Below the pieces are notes generated by a model. It saw only the letters and a program-made list of their open reading frames with translations. It searched no databases and was not told the origin of the DNA. 64,000 nt of DNA from Halarchaeum grantii (GTDB taxonomy: Archaea; Halobacteriota; Halobacteria; Halobacteriales; Halobacteriaceae): NCBI RefSeq assembly GCF_014647455.2, contig NZ_BMPF01000002.1, forward strand, positions 62,001-126,000. The letters are read 5' to 3'. This document shows, one piece after another, positions 17,867-25,742 of this stretch (positions are counted from its first letter, which is position 1; every line of letters begins with the position of its first letter). A program made the position numbers and the translations under genes.

Positions 17867-18868
17867 ATGCCACCAGCGATACGCGTCGAGGGCCTGGAGA
17901 AGGACTACGGCGACGTCCGGGCGCTCGACGGCCTCGACCTCACCGTTCCCGAGGGGTCGTTCTTCGGGCTCCTCGGGCCGAACGGCGCGGGGAAGACGAC
18001 GTTCATCAACGTCCTCGTCGGCCTCGTGCGCAAGAGCGGCGGCCGCGCCGAGGTGTTCGGCCACGACGTCGAGGACGACTACCAGGGCGCGCGCGACGCC
18101 ATCGGCCTCGCGCCACAGGAGTTCAACGTCGACCGCTTCTTCCCCATCCGCGAGGTGCTGATGCACAAGGCGGGCTACCACGGCGTCCCCGAGGACGAGG
18201 CCGCCGAGCGCGCCGAGCGCGCGCTGAAGCGCGTCGGCATCTACGACAAGCGCGACGTCCGCTTCGACTGGCTTTCCGGCGGGATGAAGCGGCGCTTCAT
18301 GCTCGCGCGCGCTCTGGTCACCGACCCCGACCTCCTCATCCTCGACGAACCCACGGCCGGCGTCGACGTCGAGTTGCGCCACGACCTCTGGGAGGTCATC
18401 ACCGACCTGAACGACGAGGGAACCACCGTCCTCCTCACCACGCACTACATCGAGGAGGCCGAACGCCTCTGTGACGAGGTCGCGATCATCGACTCCGGGC
18501 GGAAGGTGACGGTCGCGACGCCCGACGAACTCACCGAGAAGGGCGGTGACACCCTCACCGTCGCGCTCGACGCCGAACCCGACGACGTACCGGACATCGA
18601 CGACGAGCGCGTCGAGAGCCTCGAACTCGACGGCGACGAGCTCGTGGTCCGCACGCCGTCGGCGAGCGAACTCGTCCCCGAGGTCGTCCGCCAACTCGAC
18701 GCGCAGGGCTACACCGCAGTCGACATCGACATCGAGCGCACGTCGCTCGAGGAGGTGTTCGTCGAGCTGACGCGCCGCGACGAGGAGGAGACGCGCGAAT
18801 CGAACGACACCGACGGCGAGGACGACGCGGCGGACGCGGAGCGCGCCGTCGCGGAGACACAGCGATGA
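17867..18868 (+). CDS. ABC transporter ATP-binding protein (ABC-2 exporter)
   Basis: 333 aa from the ATG at 17867. Walker A GPNGAGKTT (about 38-46), Q-loop APQEFN, signature LSGGMKRRFMLARAL (about 139-153), Walker B LLILDEPTAGVD (about 158-169), H-loop TTHYIEEAE. The C-terminal extension (250-333) ends in a highly acidic tail typical of DrrA-type ATPases. It overlaps the permease gene by 4 nt, so together they form an ABC-2 exporter. The substrate is unknown; homologues are often annotated for drug or lipid export. Confidence 0.92.
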   Translation: MPPAIRVEGLEKDYGDVRALDGLDLTVPEGSFFGLLGPNGAGKTTFINVLVGLVRKSGGRAEVFGHDVEDDYQGARDAIGLAPQEFNVDRFFPIREVLMHKAGYHGVPEDEAAERAERALKRVGIYDKRDVRFDWLSGGMKRRFMLARALVTDPDLLILDEPTAGVDVELRHDLWEVITDLNDEGTTVLLTTHYIEEAERLCDEVAIIDSGRKVTVATPDELTEKGGDTLTVALDAEPDDVPDIDDERVESLELDGDELVVRTPSASELVPEVVRQLDAQGYTAVDIDIERTSLEEVFVELTRRDEEETRESNDTDGEDDAADAERAVAETQR

Positions 18869-19638
18869 GTGCGCTGTTCCCGACGGGACTGAAGACGCTC
18901 ACGAAGCGCGAGATCCTGCGCTTCCTCCGCCGGCCGTGGAACACCTTCCTCCCGCCGTTCATCACGAACGTCCTCTACTTCTCCGTCTTCGGCGTCATCC
19001 TCGGCGCGCGCATCCGCGAGGTCGGCGGCGTCCCCTACATCCAGTTCATCCTCCCCGGCCTCGTCGTCCTCGGCGCCATCGGGAACGCCTTCGAGAACGC
19101 CTCGTTCTCCATCTTCCACGGGCGCTGGAACGAGTACATCCACGAACCGCTCACGTCCCCGCTCTCCTATCGGTCGATGGTGTTCAGCTACGTCGCCTCC
19201 TCGGCGCTCCGGGGTATCATCATCGGCGTCCTCATCGCCGTCATCGGCGCGTTCTTCACGCCCGTCCACTCGCTCGCCCACCCGGCGTACGCCGTCGCGT
19301 TCCTCCTCATCATCACCGTGCTCTTCGCCGGCTTCGGCGTCATCGGCGGCCTCGTCGCCGAGGACTTCGACCACCTCACGGTCCTCAACCAGTTCATCCT
19401 CCGGCCGCTCGTCTTCTTCGGCGGCGTCTTCTACTCGCTGGACGCCCTCGAAGGCGCGGCGCTCACCGCCTCCTACCTCAACCCCATGGTCTACATGGTG
19501 AACGGCGTCCGCTACGGCGTCCTCGGAGTGTCTGACATCCCCGTGAACGAGGCGCTGGGCGTCCTGACGGGACTGACCGTCGTCGTGCTCGCCGTCGACG
19601 TCTACCTCTTCAAGCGCGGCTACGGCCTCACCGACTGA
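18865..19638 (+). CDS. ABC-2 type permease
   Basis: 257 aa with six transmembrane helices. ABC-2 features: RPWNTFLPPFITNVLYFSVF (first helix), NASFSIFHGRWNEYIHEPL (coupling-helix region), and RPLVFFGGVFYSLDAL (near helix 5). Translationally coupled to the ATPase upstream by a 4-nt overlap. The 3' end overlaps the convergent rtcA gene by 11 nt. Confidence 0.92.
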   Translation: MSALFPTGLKTLTKREILRFLRRPWNTFLPPFITNVLYFSVFGVILGARIREVGGVPYIQFILPGLVVLGAIGNAFENASFSIFHGRWNEYIHEPLTSPLSYRSMVFSYVASSALRGIIIGVLIAVIGAFFTPVHSLAHPAYAVAFLLIITVLFAGFGVIGGLVAEDFDHLTVLNQFILRPLVFFGGVFYSLDALEGAALTASYLNPMVYMVNGVRYGVLGVSDIPVNEALGVLTGLTVVVLAVDVYLFKRGYGLTD

Positions 19639-20635
19639 CGCGGACGACCCCGTCCGCGTCCGCGACGTCGACGTCGAACCCGAACGTCCCGAGGAGGTCG
19701 GCGTGCGTCTCGAGGTGTGCCGTCCGCTCGGGCGTCGTGTACACCCCGCCCGCGAGCGCGAGGTACGGGAGGAGCTGGTCGGCGAGGTGGGCGTCGGCGC
19801 TCGCCGGCGTCCGGTCGAACGCACGGAACGACTCGACGGCGCCCTCGGCCACCGCCTCGGCCGGCGTCCCGCGCTCCCCGAGCGCCGAGAACCCCGCGCG
19901 AGCGTGCTCGTACGCCGCGACCACCGTCACCACCGACCCCGACGAGGCCGTCTCGTCGTAGGCGGACTCGCGGAGGACGGGCACCGCCGCCGTCGACTGG
20001 AGCGCCTCGACGGCCGCGTCCGCCTGCCGCTCGGCGACGTCGGCCTCGCGGAGCGACTCGCTCGCCGCCGATTCGACCGCGAGGTGTCGCAGTCGCCCGC
20101 GCTCCCGGAGGTCGAGCGGAGTGAGCGTTGAGGGCCGCACGGTCAGCGTCACCGCGCCGCCGCCCGCCGGGTAGAACCCGCGACGGGTCGGCGTCACGCT
20201 CGCGTCGAGGCCGTGCGCGCGGAGCACCGGAAGCTTCACGTCGGTGAGGTAGTCGAGCGGCGGCGCCCACTGCACGTCCGTCCCGCCCGACACCGTCACG
20301 CGATAGGGCGCCTCGAGGCGCGCCGCGAGCGGGAGGACGGCGTCGAGGATGAGCGGCACGCTCCCCGCCGTCCCGACGTCGACGCGCGTTTCGCCACCAT
20401 CGAGCGCGCCCGGGTCGACGGCGACGCGCTCGGACCCCGCCTCGGCGCCCGCGAGGTCCGCGTCGCACGCCGCTGCGACCGCCTCCAGCGCCGCGACGTG
20501 CTGGCGCTTCAAGCCGGGTTCCTCGCGCGCCCCGCGGACGTCCGTCACTTCCACGGACTCGCCGGTGAGCGCCGCGAACGTCGCGGCCGTCCGGACGAGC
20601 TGGCCACCCCCCATCGAGCCGTCGACCGACATCAT
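19628..20635 (-). CDS. rtcA: RNA 3'-terminal phosphate cyclase
   Basis: 335 aa from the Met at 20635 (the next codon is also Met). Family signatures: DGSMGGGQLVRTAATFAALT (about 5-24), PGLKRQHVAAL (about 39-49), TAGSVPLILDAVLPL (about 89-103), RRGFYPAGGGAVTL (about 152-165), and HLADQLLPYLALAGGVYTT (about 285-303) with the catalytic His of RtcA. The enzyme converts RNA 3'-phosphate to a 2',3'-cyclic phosphate via an adenylated intermediate (EC 6.5.1.4). Convergent with the ABC permease and divergent from the DUF1684 gene. Confidence 0.93.
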   Translation of the reverse strand: MMSVDGSMGGGQLVRTAATFAALTGESVEVTDVRGAREEPGLKRQHVAALEAVAAACDADLAGAEAGSERVAVDPGALDGGETRVDVGTAGSVPLILDAVLPLAARLEAPYRVTVSGGTDVQWAPPLDYLTDVKLPVLRAHGLDASVTPTRRGFYPAGGGAVTLTVRPSTLTPLDLRERGRLRHLAVESAASESLREADVAERQADAAVEALQSTAAVPVLRESAYDETASSGSVVTVVAAYEHARAGFSALGERGTPAEAVAEGAVESFRAFDRTPASADAHLADQLLPYLALAGGVYTTPERTAHLETHADLLGTFGFDVDVADADGVVRVSR

Positions 20636-20759
20636 GCCCGCCCGGAGGCGCGTCGGAGGCAAAACGTCGGCGTTCGCGGCCGCGAGTTCGACGTGGTGGA
20701 CCCGAGGGGACTCGCGCGCATCCAGTAGCCTTACCGCCACGGCTCCCCGAGGACGACCC

Positions 20760-21308
20760 ATGCCCGAGCAGGACTTCGACGAGCCGGCGTGGCGCGAGCG
20801 TATCGAGGAGTACCGCGCGGAAAAGGACGAGTTCCTCGCCGAGCACCCCCAGTCGCCGATTCCGCCCGAGGAGCGCGACGACTTCGACGGCCTCGACTAC
20901 TACGCGCCCGACCCCAAATACCGCGTGGTCGCGCGCATCCAGGAGCCGAGCGAGATCGAAGAGGTCGAGTTGGAGACGACGAGCGGCCCCGACCGGACGT
21001 ACGAGCGGGTCGCGACGCTCGGGTTCACGCTCGAGGACGAGCACCACGTCTTAGAGGCGTACGCCGCGCCGTCACAGGAGGGGCTCTTCGTGCCCTTCAC
21101 GGACGCGACGAGCGGCGAGGAGACCTACGGGAAGGGGCGCTATCTCGAACTCGACGTCGAGACGTTCGAGACGGGCGACGACGTCGCCGTCGACTTCAAC
21201 ACCGCGTACAGCCCCTTCTGCGCGTACAACGAGGGCTTCGCGTGCGTCATTCCACCGGAAAAGAACCACGTCAGCGTACCGGTACGAGCGGGCGAGCGAG
21301 CGCCCTAG
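20760..21308 (+). CDS. DUF1684 family protein
   Basis: 182 aa from the ATG at 20760. The family's C-terminal signature is clear: DFNTAYSPFCAYNEGFACVI (about 145-164) followed by PPEKN, with two Cys and conserved Tyr/Phe. The N-terminal part has FDGLDYYAPDPKYRVVARI (about 42-60) and a region matching FVPFTDATSGEETYGKGRYL (about 104-123). DUF1684 proteins are widespread and uncharacterised, possibly flavin-binding-like beta barrels. A small GGGCG/CGCCC hairpin sits across the last codons. Confidence 0.87.
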   Translation: MPEQDFDEPAWRERIEEYRAEKDEFLAEHPQSPIPPEERDDFDGLDYYAPDPKYRVVARIQEPSEIEEVELETTSGPDRTYERVATLGFTLEDEHHVLEAYAAPSQEGLFVPFTDATSGEETYGKGRYLELDVETFETGDDVAVDFNTAYSPFCAYNEGFACVIPPEKNHVSVPVRAGERAP

Positions 21309-21338
21309 AAGAACACCAGAATCCGCGCCGGGAGGTCC

Positions 21339-22319
21339 TTACTGGACCGTTTCGGCGGCCTCGAGGAGCTCCTGATAGCGGTTGCGGATGGTGACCTCGG
21401 AGACGTCGGTCACGGCGCTGACCTCGCTCTGGGTGACCTTCTGGTTGGCGAGCAGGCTCGCCGCGTAGATCGCGGCGGCGGCGAGGCCGACCGGCGACTT
21501 CCCGCTGGTGACGCCCTTGTCGCCGGCGGTCTTGAGCAGGTCGCGTGCGCGTCGCTCGACCTCGTCGTTGAGGTCGAGTTCGCTGACGAAGCGCGGGACG
21601 TAGCTCGCGGGGTCGGCGGGCGCGACTTCGAGCTTGAGCTCGCGGACGATGTAGCGATACGTCCGCTTGAACTCCATGTCGTCGATGCGCGAGACGGTCG
21701 CGACCTCGTCGATGGAGCGCGGCGTCTGCATCTGGCGCGCCGCCGCGTAGAGTGCGGCGGTGGCGACGCCCTCGATGGAGCGCCCGGGGAGGAGGTCCTC
21801 GTTGAGCGCGCGGCGATAGATGACCGACGCCGTCTCGCGGACCTCCTTCGGGAGGCCGAGGGCGGAGCTCATGCGCTCGATTTCGCCGAGCGCCTGCTTC
21901 AGGTTTCGCTCCTTGCTGTTACGGGTGCGGAAGCGCTCGTTCCAGGTGCGGAGGCGCTGCATCTTCTGGCGTTGGCGGCTCGAGAGGGAGTTGCCGTAGG
22001 CGTCCTTGTCCTGCCAGCCGATGTTCGTCGAGAGGCCCTTGTCGTGCATCATGTTCGTGGTGGGGGCCCCGACGCGCGATTTCTGGTCCTTCTCCTGGGA
22101 GTTGAACGCCCGCCACTCGGGCCCGCGGTCGATGGCGTCGTCCTCGACGACGAGGCCACAGTCCGAACAGACGGTTTCGCCGTGCCCCTCGTCGGTGCGG
22201 AGGTCGCCCCCACACTCGGGACAGATCGTGGTGTCGGTTCGCGTCTCGGACTCCTCCTCGACGGTGCTCTCGGTGTGCTGGCGGTCGCTGGTGAACGTGC
22301 GGATGCTGGTGTCGCTCAT
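21339..22319 (-). CDS. tfb: Transcription initiation factor IIB
   Basis: 326 aa from the ATG at 22319. Zinc ribbon with CPEC (Cys33, Cys36) and CSDC (Cys51, Cys54); B-finger/linker region with RGPEWRAFNSQEKDQKSR (about 69-86) and VGAPTTNMMHDKGLSTNIGW; two cyclin folds (about 125-215 and 220-315) with GRSIEGVATAALYAAARQ and GKSPVGLAAAAIYAASLL, and the C-terminal recognition helix QSEVSAVTDVSEVTIRNRYQ. It recruits RNA polymerase to TBP-bound promoters. Haloarchaea usually carry several tfb paralogues, so the number cannot be assigned. The frame is open to 22388 but the conserved start is here. Confidence 0.96.
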   Translation of the reverse strand: MSDTSIRTFTSDRQHTESTVEEESETRTDTTICPECGGDLRTDEGHGETVCSDCGLVVEDDAIDRGPEWRAFNSQEKDQKSRVGAPTTNMMHDKGLSTNIGWQDKDAYGNSLSSRQRQKMQRLRTWNERFRTRNSKERNLKQALGEIERMSSALGLPKEVRETASVIYRRALNEDLLPGRSIEGVATAALYAAARQMQTPRSIDEVATVSRIDDMEFKRTYRYIVRELKLEVAPADPASYVPRFVSELDLNDEVERRARDLLKTAGDKGVTSGKSPVGLAAAAIYAASLLANQKVTQSEVSAVTDVSEVTIRNRYQELLEAAETVQ

Positions 22320-22623
22320 TATGGGGTACTCTGGGACCGGGTGGAGGAGGAACGTATAAAGGCCTCCGACCCGCTTCTTCCTAACCACAGATAAGGCCGT
22401 AACCTACTTAAACCTTTCGCCAATGTAACGTGTGTTATCTAGTACCAATAGGGACGGAGCGTGCGTGACGTGTACACTCGCGGTTGTTTTTGGCCCACCT
22501 AATACGCGATGGGGTCTCCGGTAGACCTATATGTGTCTTTCTTCCCGGCCACGGAAGATCGGTGGAGAACGGGGGCACGCGTCGGTCAGCGCCGAGCGCG
22601 GTCGGCCGCGACGCCACCGGCGT
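22320..22623. promoter_or_regulatory. tfb upstream region with three stacked TATA-like elements
   Basis: 304 nt without a gene and more A/T-rich than its surroundings. Three minus-strand TATA-like elements: TTTATACG (22353-22360, about 37 nt before the ATG); TTTAAGTA with an adjacent BRE-like CGAAAGG (22405-22419, the best match to a strong haloarchaeal promoter); and CATATAGG preceded by GAAAGA-like sequence (22526-22533). It also holds a GGTCT/AGACC hairpin (22513-22527) and a T5 run (22485-22490 area). Suggests multi-promoter control of tfb or a small RNA. Confidence 0.5.
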
Positions 22624-23049
22624 CTAGCCGTCGAGGTCGCGCGCGATCGACGCCAGCCCCGAATCCGGCGTCTCCGTCGCCGCGTACGTCGCGCGCTCGC
22701 CCGGCGCTCGCACCCCGTACTTGTAGTCGGGCGTGACGACGTCGAGGTGGACCGTCCGCCCGTAATCGAGGCCGACGTCGTCGAGCCACGCCCGCAGGTG
22801 GTTCCCCCCCTCGCCGGGTGTCCGCGCGAGCCGCGGCGTCTCGAACGCCCCCCTGAGCACGGGTTCGCCGTCCGCGTTCGACTCGACGCGCGCGCGATAC
22901 TCCGTCCCGTCGACGACGAGGCGAACCACCTCACCCACGGGGACGGCGTCGGGGTCACCCACCCGTAGCTGCGGGCGGTTCGTCGGTCCGTAGCGCTCGA
23001 GAGTCGTCTCCACGGTGCGAACGCCCTCGCTCGTGACGCGATCGGCCAT
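22624..23049 (-). CDS. Haloarchaeal protein of unknown function (DUF7112-like)
   Basis: 141 aa. N-terminal segment VRTVETTLERYGPTNRPQL, then a beta-barrel-like region VPVGEVVRLVVDGTEYRARV and GNHLRAWLDDVGLDYGRTVH, with the C-terminus YKYGVRAPGERATYAATETP. I associate this layout with haloarchaeal DUF7112 but could not check. No catalytic motif. Lies upstream of tfb on the same strand but separated by 300 nt. Confidence 0.65.
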   Translation of the reverse strand: MADRVTSEGVRTVETTLERYGPTNRPQLRVGDPDAVPVGEVVRLVVDGTEYRARVESNADGEPVLRGAFETPRLARTPGEGGNHLRAWLDDVGLDYGRTVHLDVVTPDYKYGVRAPGERATYAATETPDSGLASIARDLDG

Positions 23050-23107
23050 ACGGAACCGAACGGCGTCACCCCGGAAGGCCGTTTCGTCGCCGGGCGGGCG
23101 AGTACGG

Positions 23108-24016
23108 CTAGACGAGCGACGGAATCAGTATCGGCACCAGCAGGCTGAGCGTCGCGCCGCTCACGACCGCCGGCACCACCGCTTCGCGGCCGGCCGTGCG
23201 ACGCACCGCCGGGAGGGTGACGTCCATCGCCGTCGCGCCGCCGGGCGCGACGCCCGCTGCCCGGCCGAAGTGGCGCACGACGAACGGGAGGACGAGGAAC
23301 GTTAGGAGCTCGCGCAGGACGTTCGCGAGGAACGTCAGCGACCCGAGATAGACGCCGTGGAGGTCGCTCACGAGCACGCCGGAGAGCGAGTACCACCCGA
23401 AGCCCGCACCGACGGCGGCGGCCTCCGCGCTCGCCATCCCGAACGCCGACCCGACGAGGACAGCGCCGGCGAGACTGCCGAGCGCGATGCAGGCCGGGAG
23501 GACGAGCACCGTGGGTCCGAGGCGTCGCGCGGACGCGAACACGTCCGCGCCCGCCGCGAGCGTCGCACCGACTGCGACGAGGAGCGCGTAGAGCGTGGGC
23601 GTCGTCGCCGCCGCCACGAGCGCCACGACACGGTCGGGGGCGACCCAGCCGACGACCCCGCCGACGAGGAGCGCGGCGAGGACGAGCGCGGGGAGCGTCG
23701 CGCCCTCGTCGGTGGCGTCCGGCGTCGCGGACGCCCCGCCGTCGGGTTCGAGCGACGGGAGGTAGCGGCCCGCCGCCACCACGAGGAGGACGCTCCCCGC
23801 GATGCTCCCGGCGGCGAGCGCCACCGCACGAAGTCCGAGCGGTCCGAGGTTCGAGAGCACGCGCTCGCTCGCGCCCAGGCGCACGCCCATCATCGCGAGG
23901 AGGACGAGCAGACCGGCTTCGAGCGCGCGGTCCGCGACGCGCGCCACCGGCCACGCGTCCGGCGCGAGACGGCCGGCGACGCCGCCGCCGAGCAGGGAGA
24001 CGAAGAGCCAGAGCAC
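23108..24016 (-). CDS. LysO-like amino acid exporter
   Basis: 302 aa from a GTG at 24016 (reads as Met-Leu-Trp-Leu-Phe). About eight to nine transmembrane helices. Signature region of the LysO/YbjE family: GAGFGWYSLSGVLVSD (about 195-210) followed by SLTFLANVLRELLTFLVLP, and GGATAMDVTLPAVRR (about 250-264), with the conserved Asp. E. coli LysO exports L-lysine; the family assignment is by motif, and substrate in haloarchaea is inference. Alone on its strand, 58 nt from the DUF7112-like gene. Confidence 0.83.
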   Translation of the reverse strand: MLWLFVSLLGGGVAGRLAPDAWPVARVADRALEAGLLVLLAMMGVRLGASERVLSNLGPLGLRAVALAAGSIAGSVLLVVAAGRYLPSLEPDGGASATPDATDEGATLPALVLAALLVGGVVGWVAPDRVVALVAAATTPTLYALLVAVGATLAAGADVFASARRLGPTVLVLPACIALGSLAGAVLVGSAFGMASAEAAAVGAGFGWYSLSGVLVSDLHGVYLGSLTFLANVLRELLTFLVLPFVVRHFGRAAGVAPGGATAMDVTLPAVRRTAGREAVVPAVVSGATLSLLVPILIPSLV

Positions 24017-24105
24017 GCGCTATCGGAGTCGGCTCGCGGAGAAATACACGTCGGAACGTCGCCGCCGTGGTGTGGTTTCGCAGGGCGGCGTCGGGGCGGG
24101 CGCGC

Positions 24106-25248
24106 TTATAGGTAGTCCTCGGCGGCGAGGCGCTCGACGGCCTCGGCGAGGCGCTGCTTGCTGTTCGCGTAGGAGATGCGCGCGTAGCCGGGCGCGCCGA
24201 ACGCCGACCCGGGGACGGTGGCGACGTGCGCGTCCTCGAGGGCGTTCGTACACCACGACTCGTCGTCCTCGTCGACGGGGAGCATCATGTAGAACGCGCC
24301 CTCGGGCGTGGCGGGTTCGACGCCGTGCTCGGCGAGCAACTCGAGGAGGAACTCGCGGCGCTCCGCGAACGCCTCGACCATCTCCTCGACCGCGATGTCC
24401 GTGTTCTCGAGGGCCTCGACGCCCGCGTACTGGACGAAGTGCGTCGCCGAGGAGACGGAGTGGGACTGGATCTTCCCGGCTTCCGCGACGACGTCCTCGG
24501 GCGCGGCGAGGTAGCCGAGACGCCACCCGGTCATCGAGTAGGCCTTCGAGAAGCCGTTGATGGTGACGGTGCGCTCGTACATCCCCTCAAGGCCGGCGAG
24601 GCTGACGTGCTCGGGGCCGTAGTTGATGTGCTGGTAGATCTCGTCGCTGATGACGGTGATGTCGTGCTCGACGGCGAGGTCGCGCACGCCCTCCATCGCC
24701 GCCCGGCTGTAGACGGCGCCCGTCGGATTGCTCGGGGAGTTCACGACGAGGAGCTCGGTGTCGTCGCTCACCGCGTCCGCGAGGTCGTCGAGCGCGGGTT
24801 CGAGCTGGAAGCCGTGGGGCGAGAGGTCGACGCGCGTGAGGTCGCCGCCCGCCACCTTCGCCATCGCCTCGTAGGAAACCCACGCGGGGTCGAGGAGGAC
24901 GACCTCGTCGCCCTCGTCGACGACGGTCTGGAACGTCTCGAAGAGCGCCTGCTTCGCGCCCGGCGTCACGATGACGTTCCCGGCCTCGTAGTCGAGACCG
25001 TCGTCCTGCAGTTTCGTCGCGATGGCCTCGCGGAGCGCGGGCACGCCGTTCGACGGCGCGTAGCCCGTGTCGCCGCGCTCGACGGACTCCTCGGCGGCCT
25101 CGACGATGTTCTCCGGGGTCTCGAAGTCCGGCTCACCAACCGAGAGGTCGACGACGTCGTGGCCCTCGGCTTCCAGTTCCTTCGCGAGGTTGCTCACCGC
25201 GAGCGTCGCGCTCGGTTCGACACGCGTGACTCGGTCTGCGAATTCCAT
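24106..25248 (-). CDS. Class I/II pyridoxal-phosphate aminotransferase
   Basis: 380 aa. PLP fold type I motifs: VGEPDFETPENIVEA (about 37-51), YAPSNGVPALREAIA (about 63-77), NSPSNPTGAVYSRAAM (about 168-183), SDEIYQHINYG (about 200-210), and the Schiff-base lysine in NGFSKAYSMTGWRLGY (about 231-246). Closest in style to archaeal aspartate aminotransferase (EC 2.6.1.1). The gene starts 2 nt after the ribH stop, so they are co-transcribed. The amino donor cannot be settled from sequence. Confidence 0.92.
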   Translation of the reverse strand: MEFADRVTRVEPSATLAVSNLAKELEAEGHDVVDLSVGEPDFETPENIVEAAEESVERGDTGYAPSNGVPALREAIATKLQDDGLDYEAGNVIVTPGAKQALFETFQTVVDEGDEVVLLDPAWVSYEAMAKVAGGDLTRVDLSPHGFQLEPALDDLADAVSDDTELLVVNSPSNPTGAVYSRAAMEGVRDLAVEHDITVISDEIYQHINYGPEHVSLAGLEGMYERTVTINGFSKAYSMTGWRLGYLAAPEDVVAEAGKIQSHSVSSATHFVQYAGVEALENTDIAVEEMVEAFAERREFLLELLAEHGVEPATPEGAFYMMLPVDEDDESWCTNALEDAHVATVPGSAFGAPGYARISYANSKQRLAEAVERLAAEDYL

Positions 25249-25250
25249 TG

Positions 25251-25661
25251 TTAGAGGTCCTCCAGTGTTTCCGCGAGGTCGACGGCGGCGACGACGGCGT
25301 CCGCGCCCTTCTCGACGCGCTCGCGCGCCTCCGCACCGGACATCCCCGGACCCATGACGCCGAGCGTCACCGGGACGTCGCGCTCGAGGCTCACGTCCGT
25401 GAGCTTCTCTGCGATGGCGTGGCCGATGACTTGGTCGTGGTCGGTGTCGCCGGTGACGATGGCGCCGAGCACCGCGACGGCGTCGACGTCCGCGCGTCGA
25501 GCGAGTCGGTCCGCCACCAGCGGCGCGTCGTAGGCGCCCGGGACGCGGACGGTTTCGGCGACGGTCGCGTCGGCGTCCGCGGCGGCCGAGAGCGCGGCTT
25601 CCTCCATGCCCCCGGTGACGCTGCGGTTGAACTCGGCGACGACCAGACCCAGGGATACCAT
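25251..25661 (-). CDS. ribH: 6,7-dimethyl-8-ribityllumazine synthase
   Basis: 136 aa from the ATG at 25661. Substrate-binding motifs: VAEFNRSVTGGMEEAA (about 8-23), VPGAYDAPLVADRLA (about 39-53), AVLGAIVTGDTDHDQVIGHA (about 63-82), and PVTLGVMGPGMSGAEARER (about 96-114). The enzyme joins 5-amino-6-ribitylaminouracil with 3,4-dihydroxybutanone phosphate in riboflavin synthesis (EC 2.5.1.78). The usual GxTxHFE appears as GDTDHDQ. First gene of a pair with the aminotransferase. Confidence 0.93.
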   Translation of the reverse strand: MVSLGLVVAEFNRSVTGGMEEAALSAAADADATVAETVRVPGAYDAPLVADRLARRADVDAVAVLGAIVTGDTDHDQVIGHAIAEKLTDVSLERDVPVTLGVMGPGMSGAEARERVEKGADAVVAAVDLAETLEDL

Positions 25662-25742
25662 ACCGGATTCGTTCACGCGCGCCGTCAAAACGCTACCGTT
25701 CTCCGAAAAGCCCGTATGGGTCCCCCCGAACTACAGGGATAG

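Noticed and set aside
22320-22388. N-terminal extension of TFB by 23 residues to an ATG at 22388
   Set aside because: The added residues are basic/hydrophobic and unlike TFB N-termini; the best promoter would place transcription start near or after 22388.
22435-22617. Minus-strand 60-codon frame upstream of tfb
   Set aside because: Covers the promoter-like elements, composition unlike haloarchaeal proteins, no start context.
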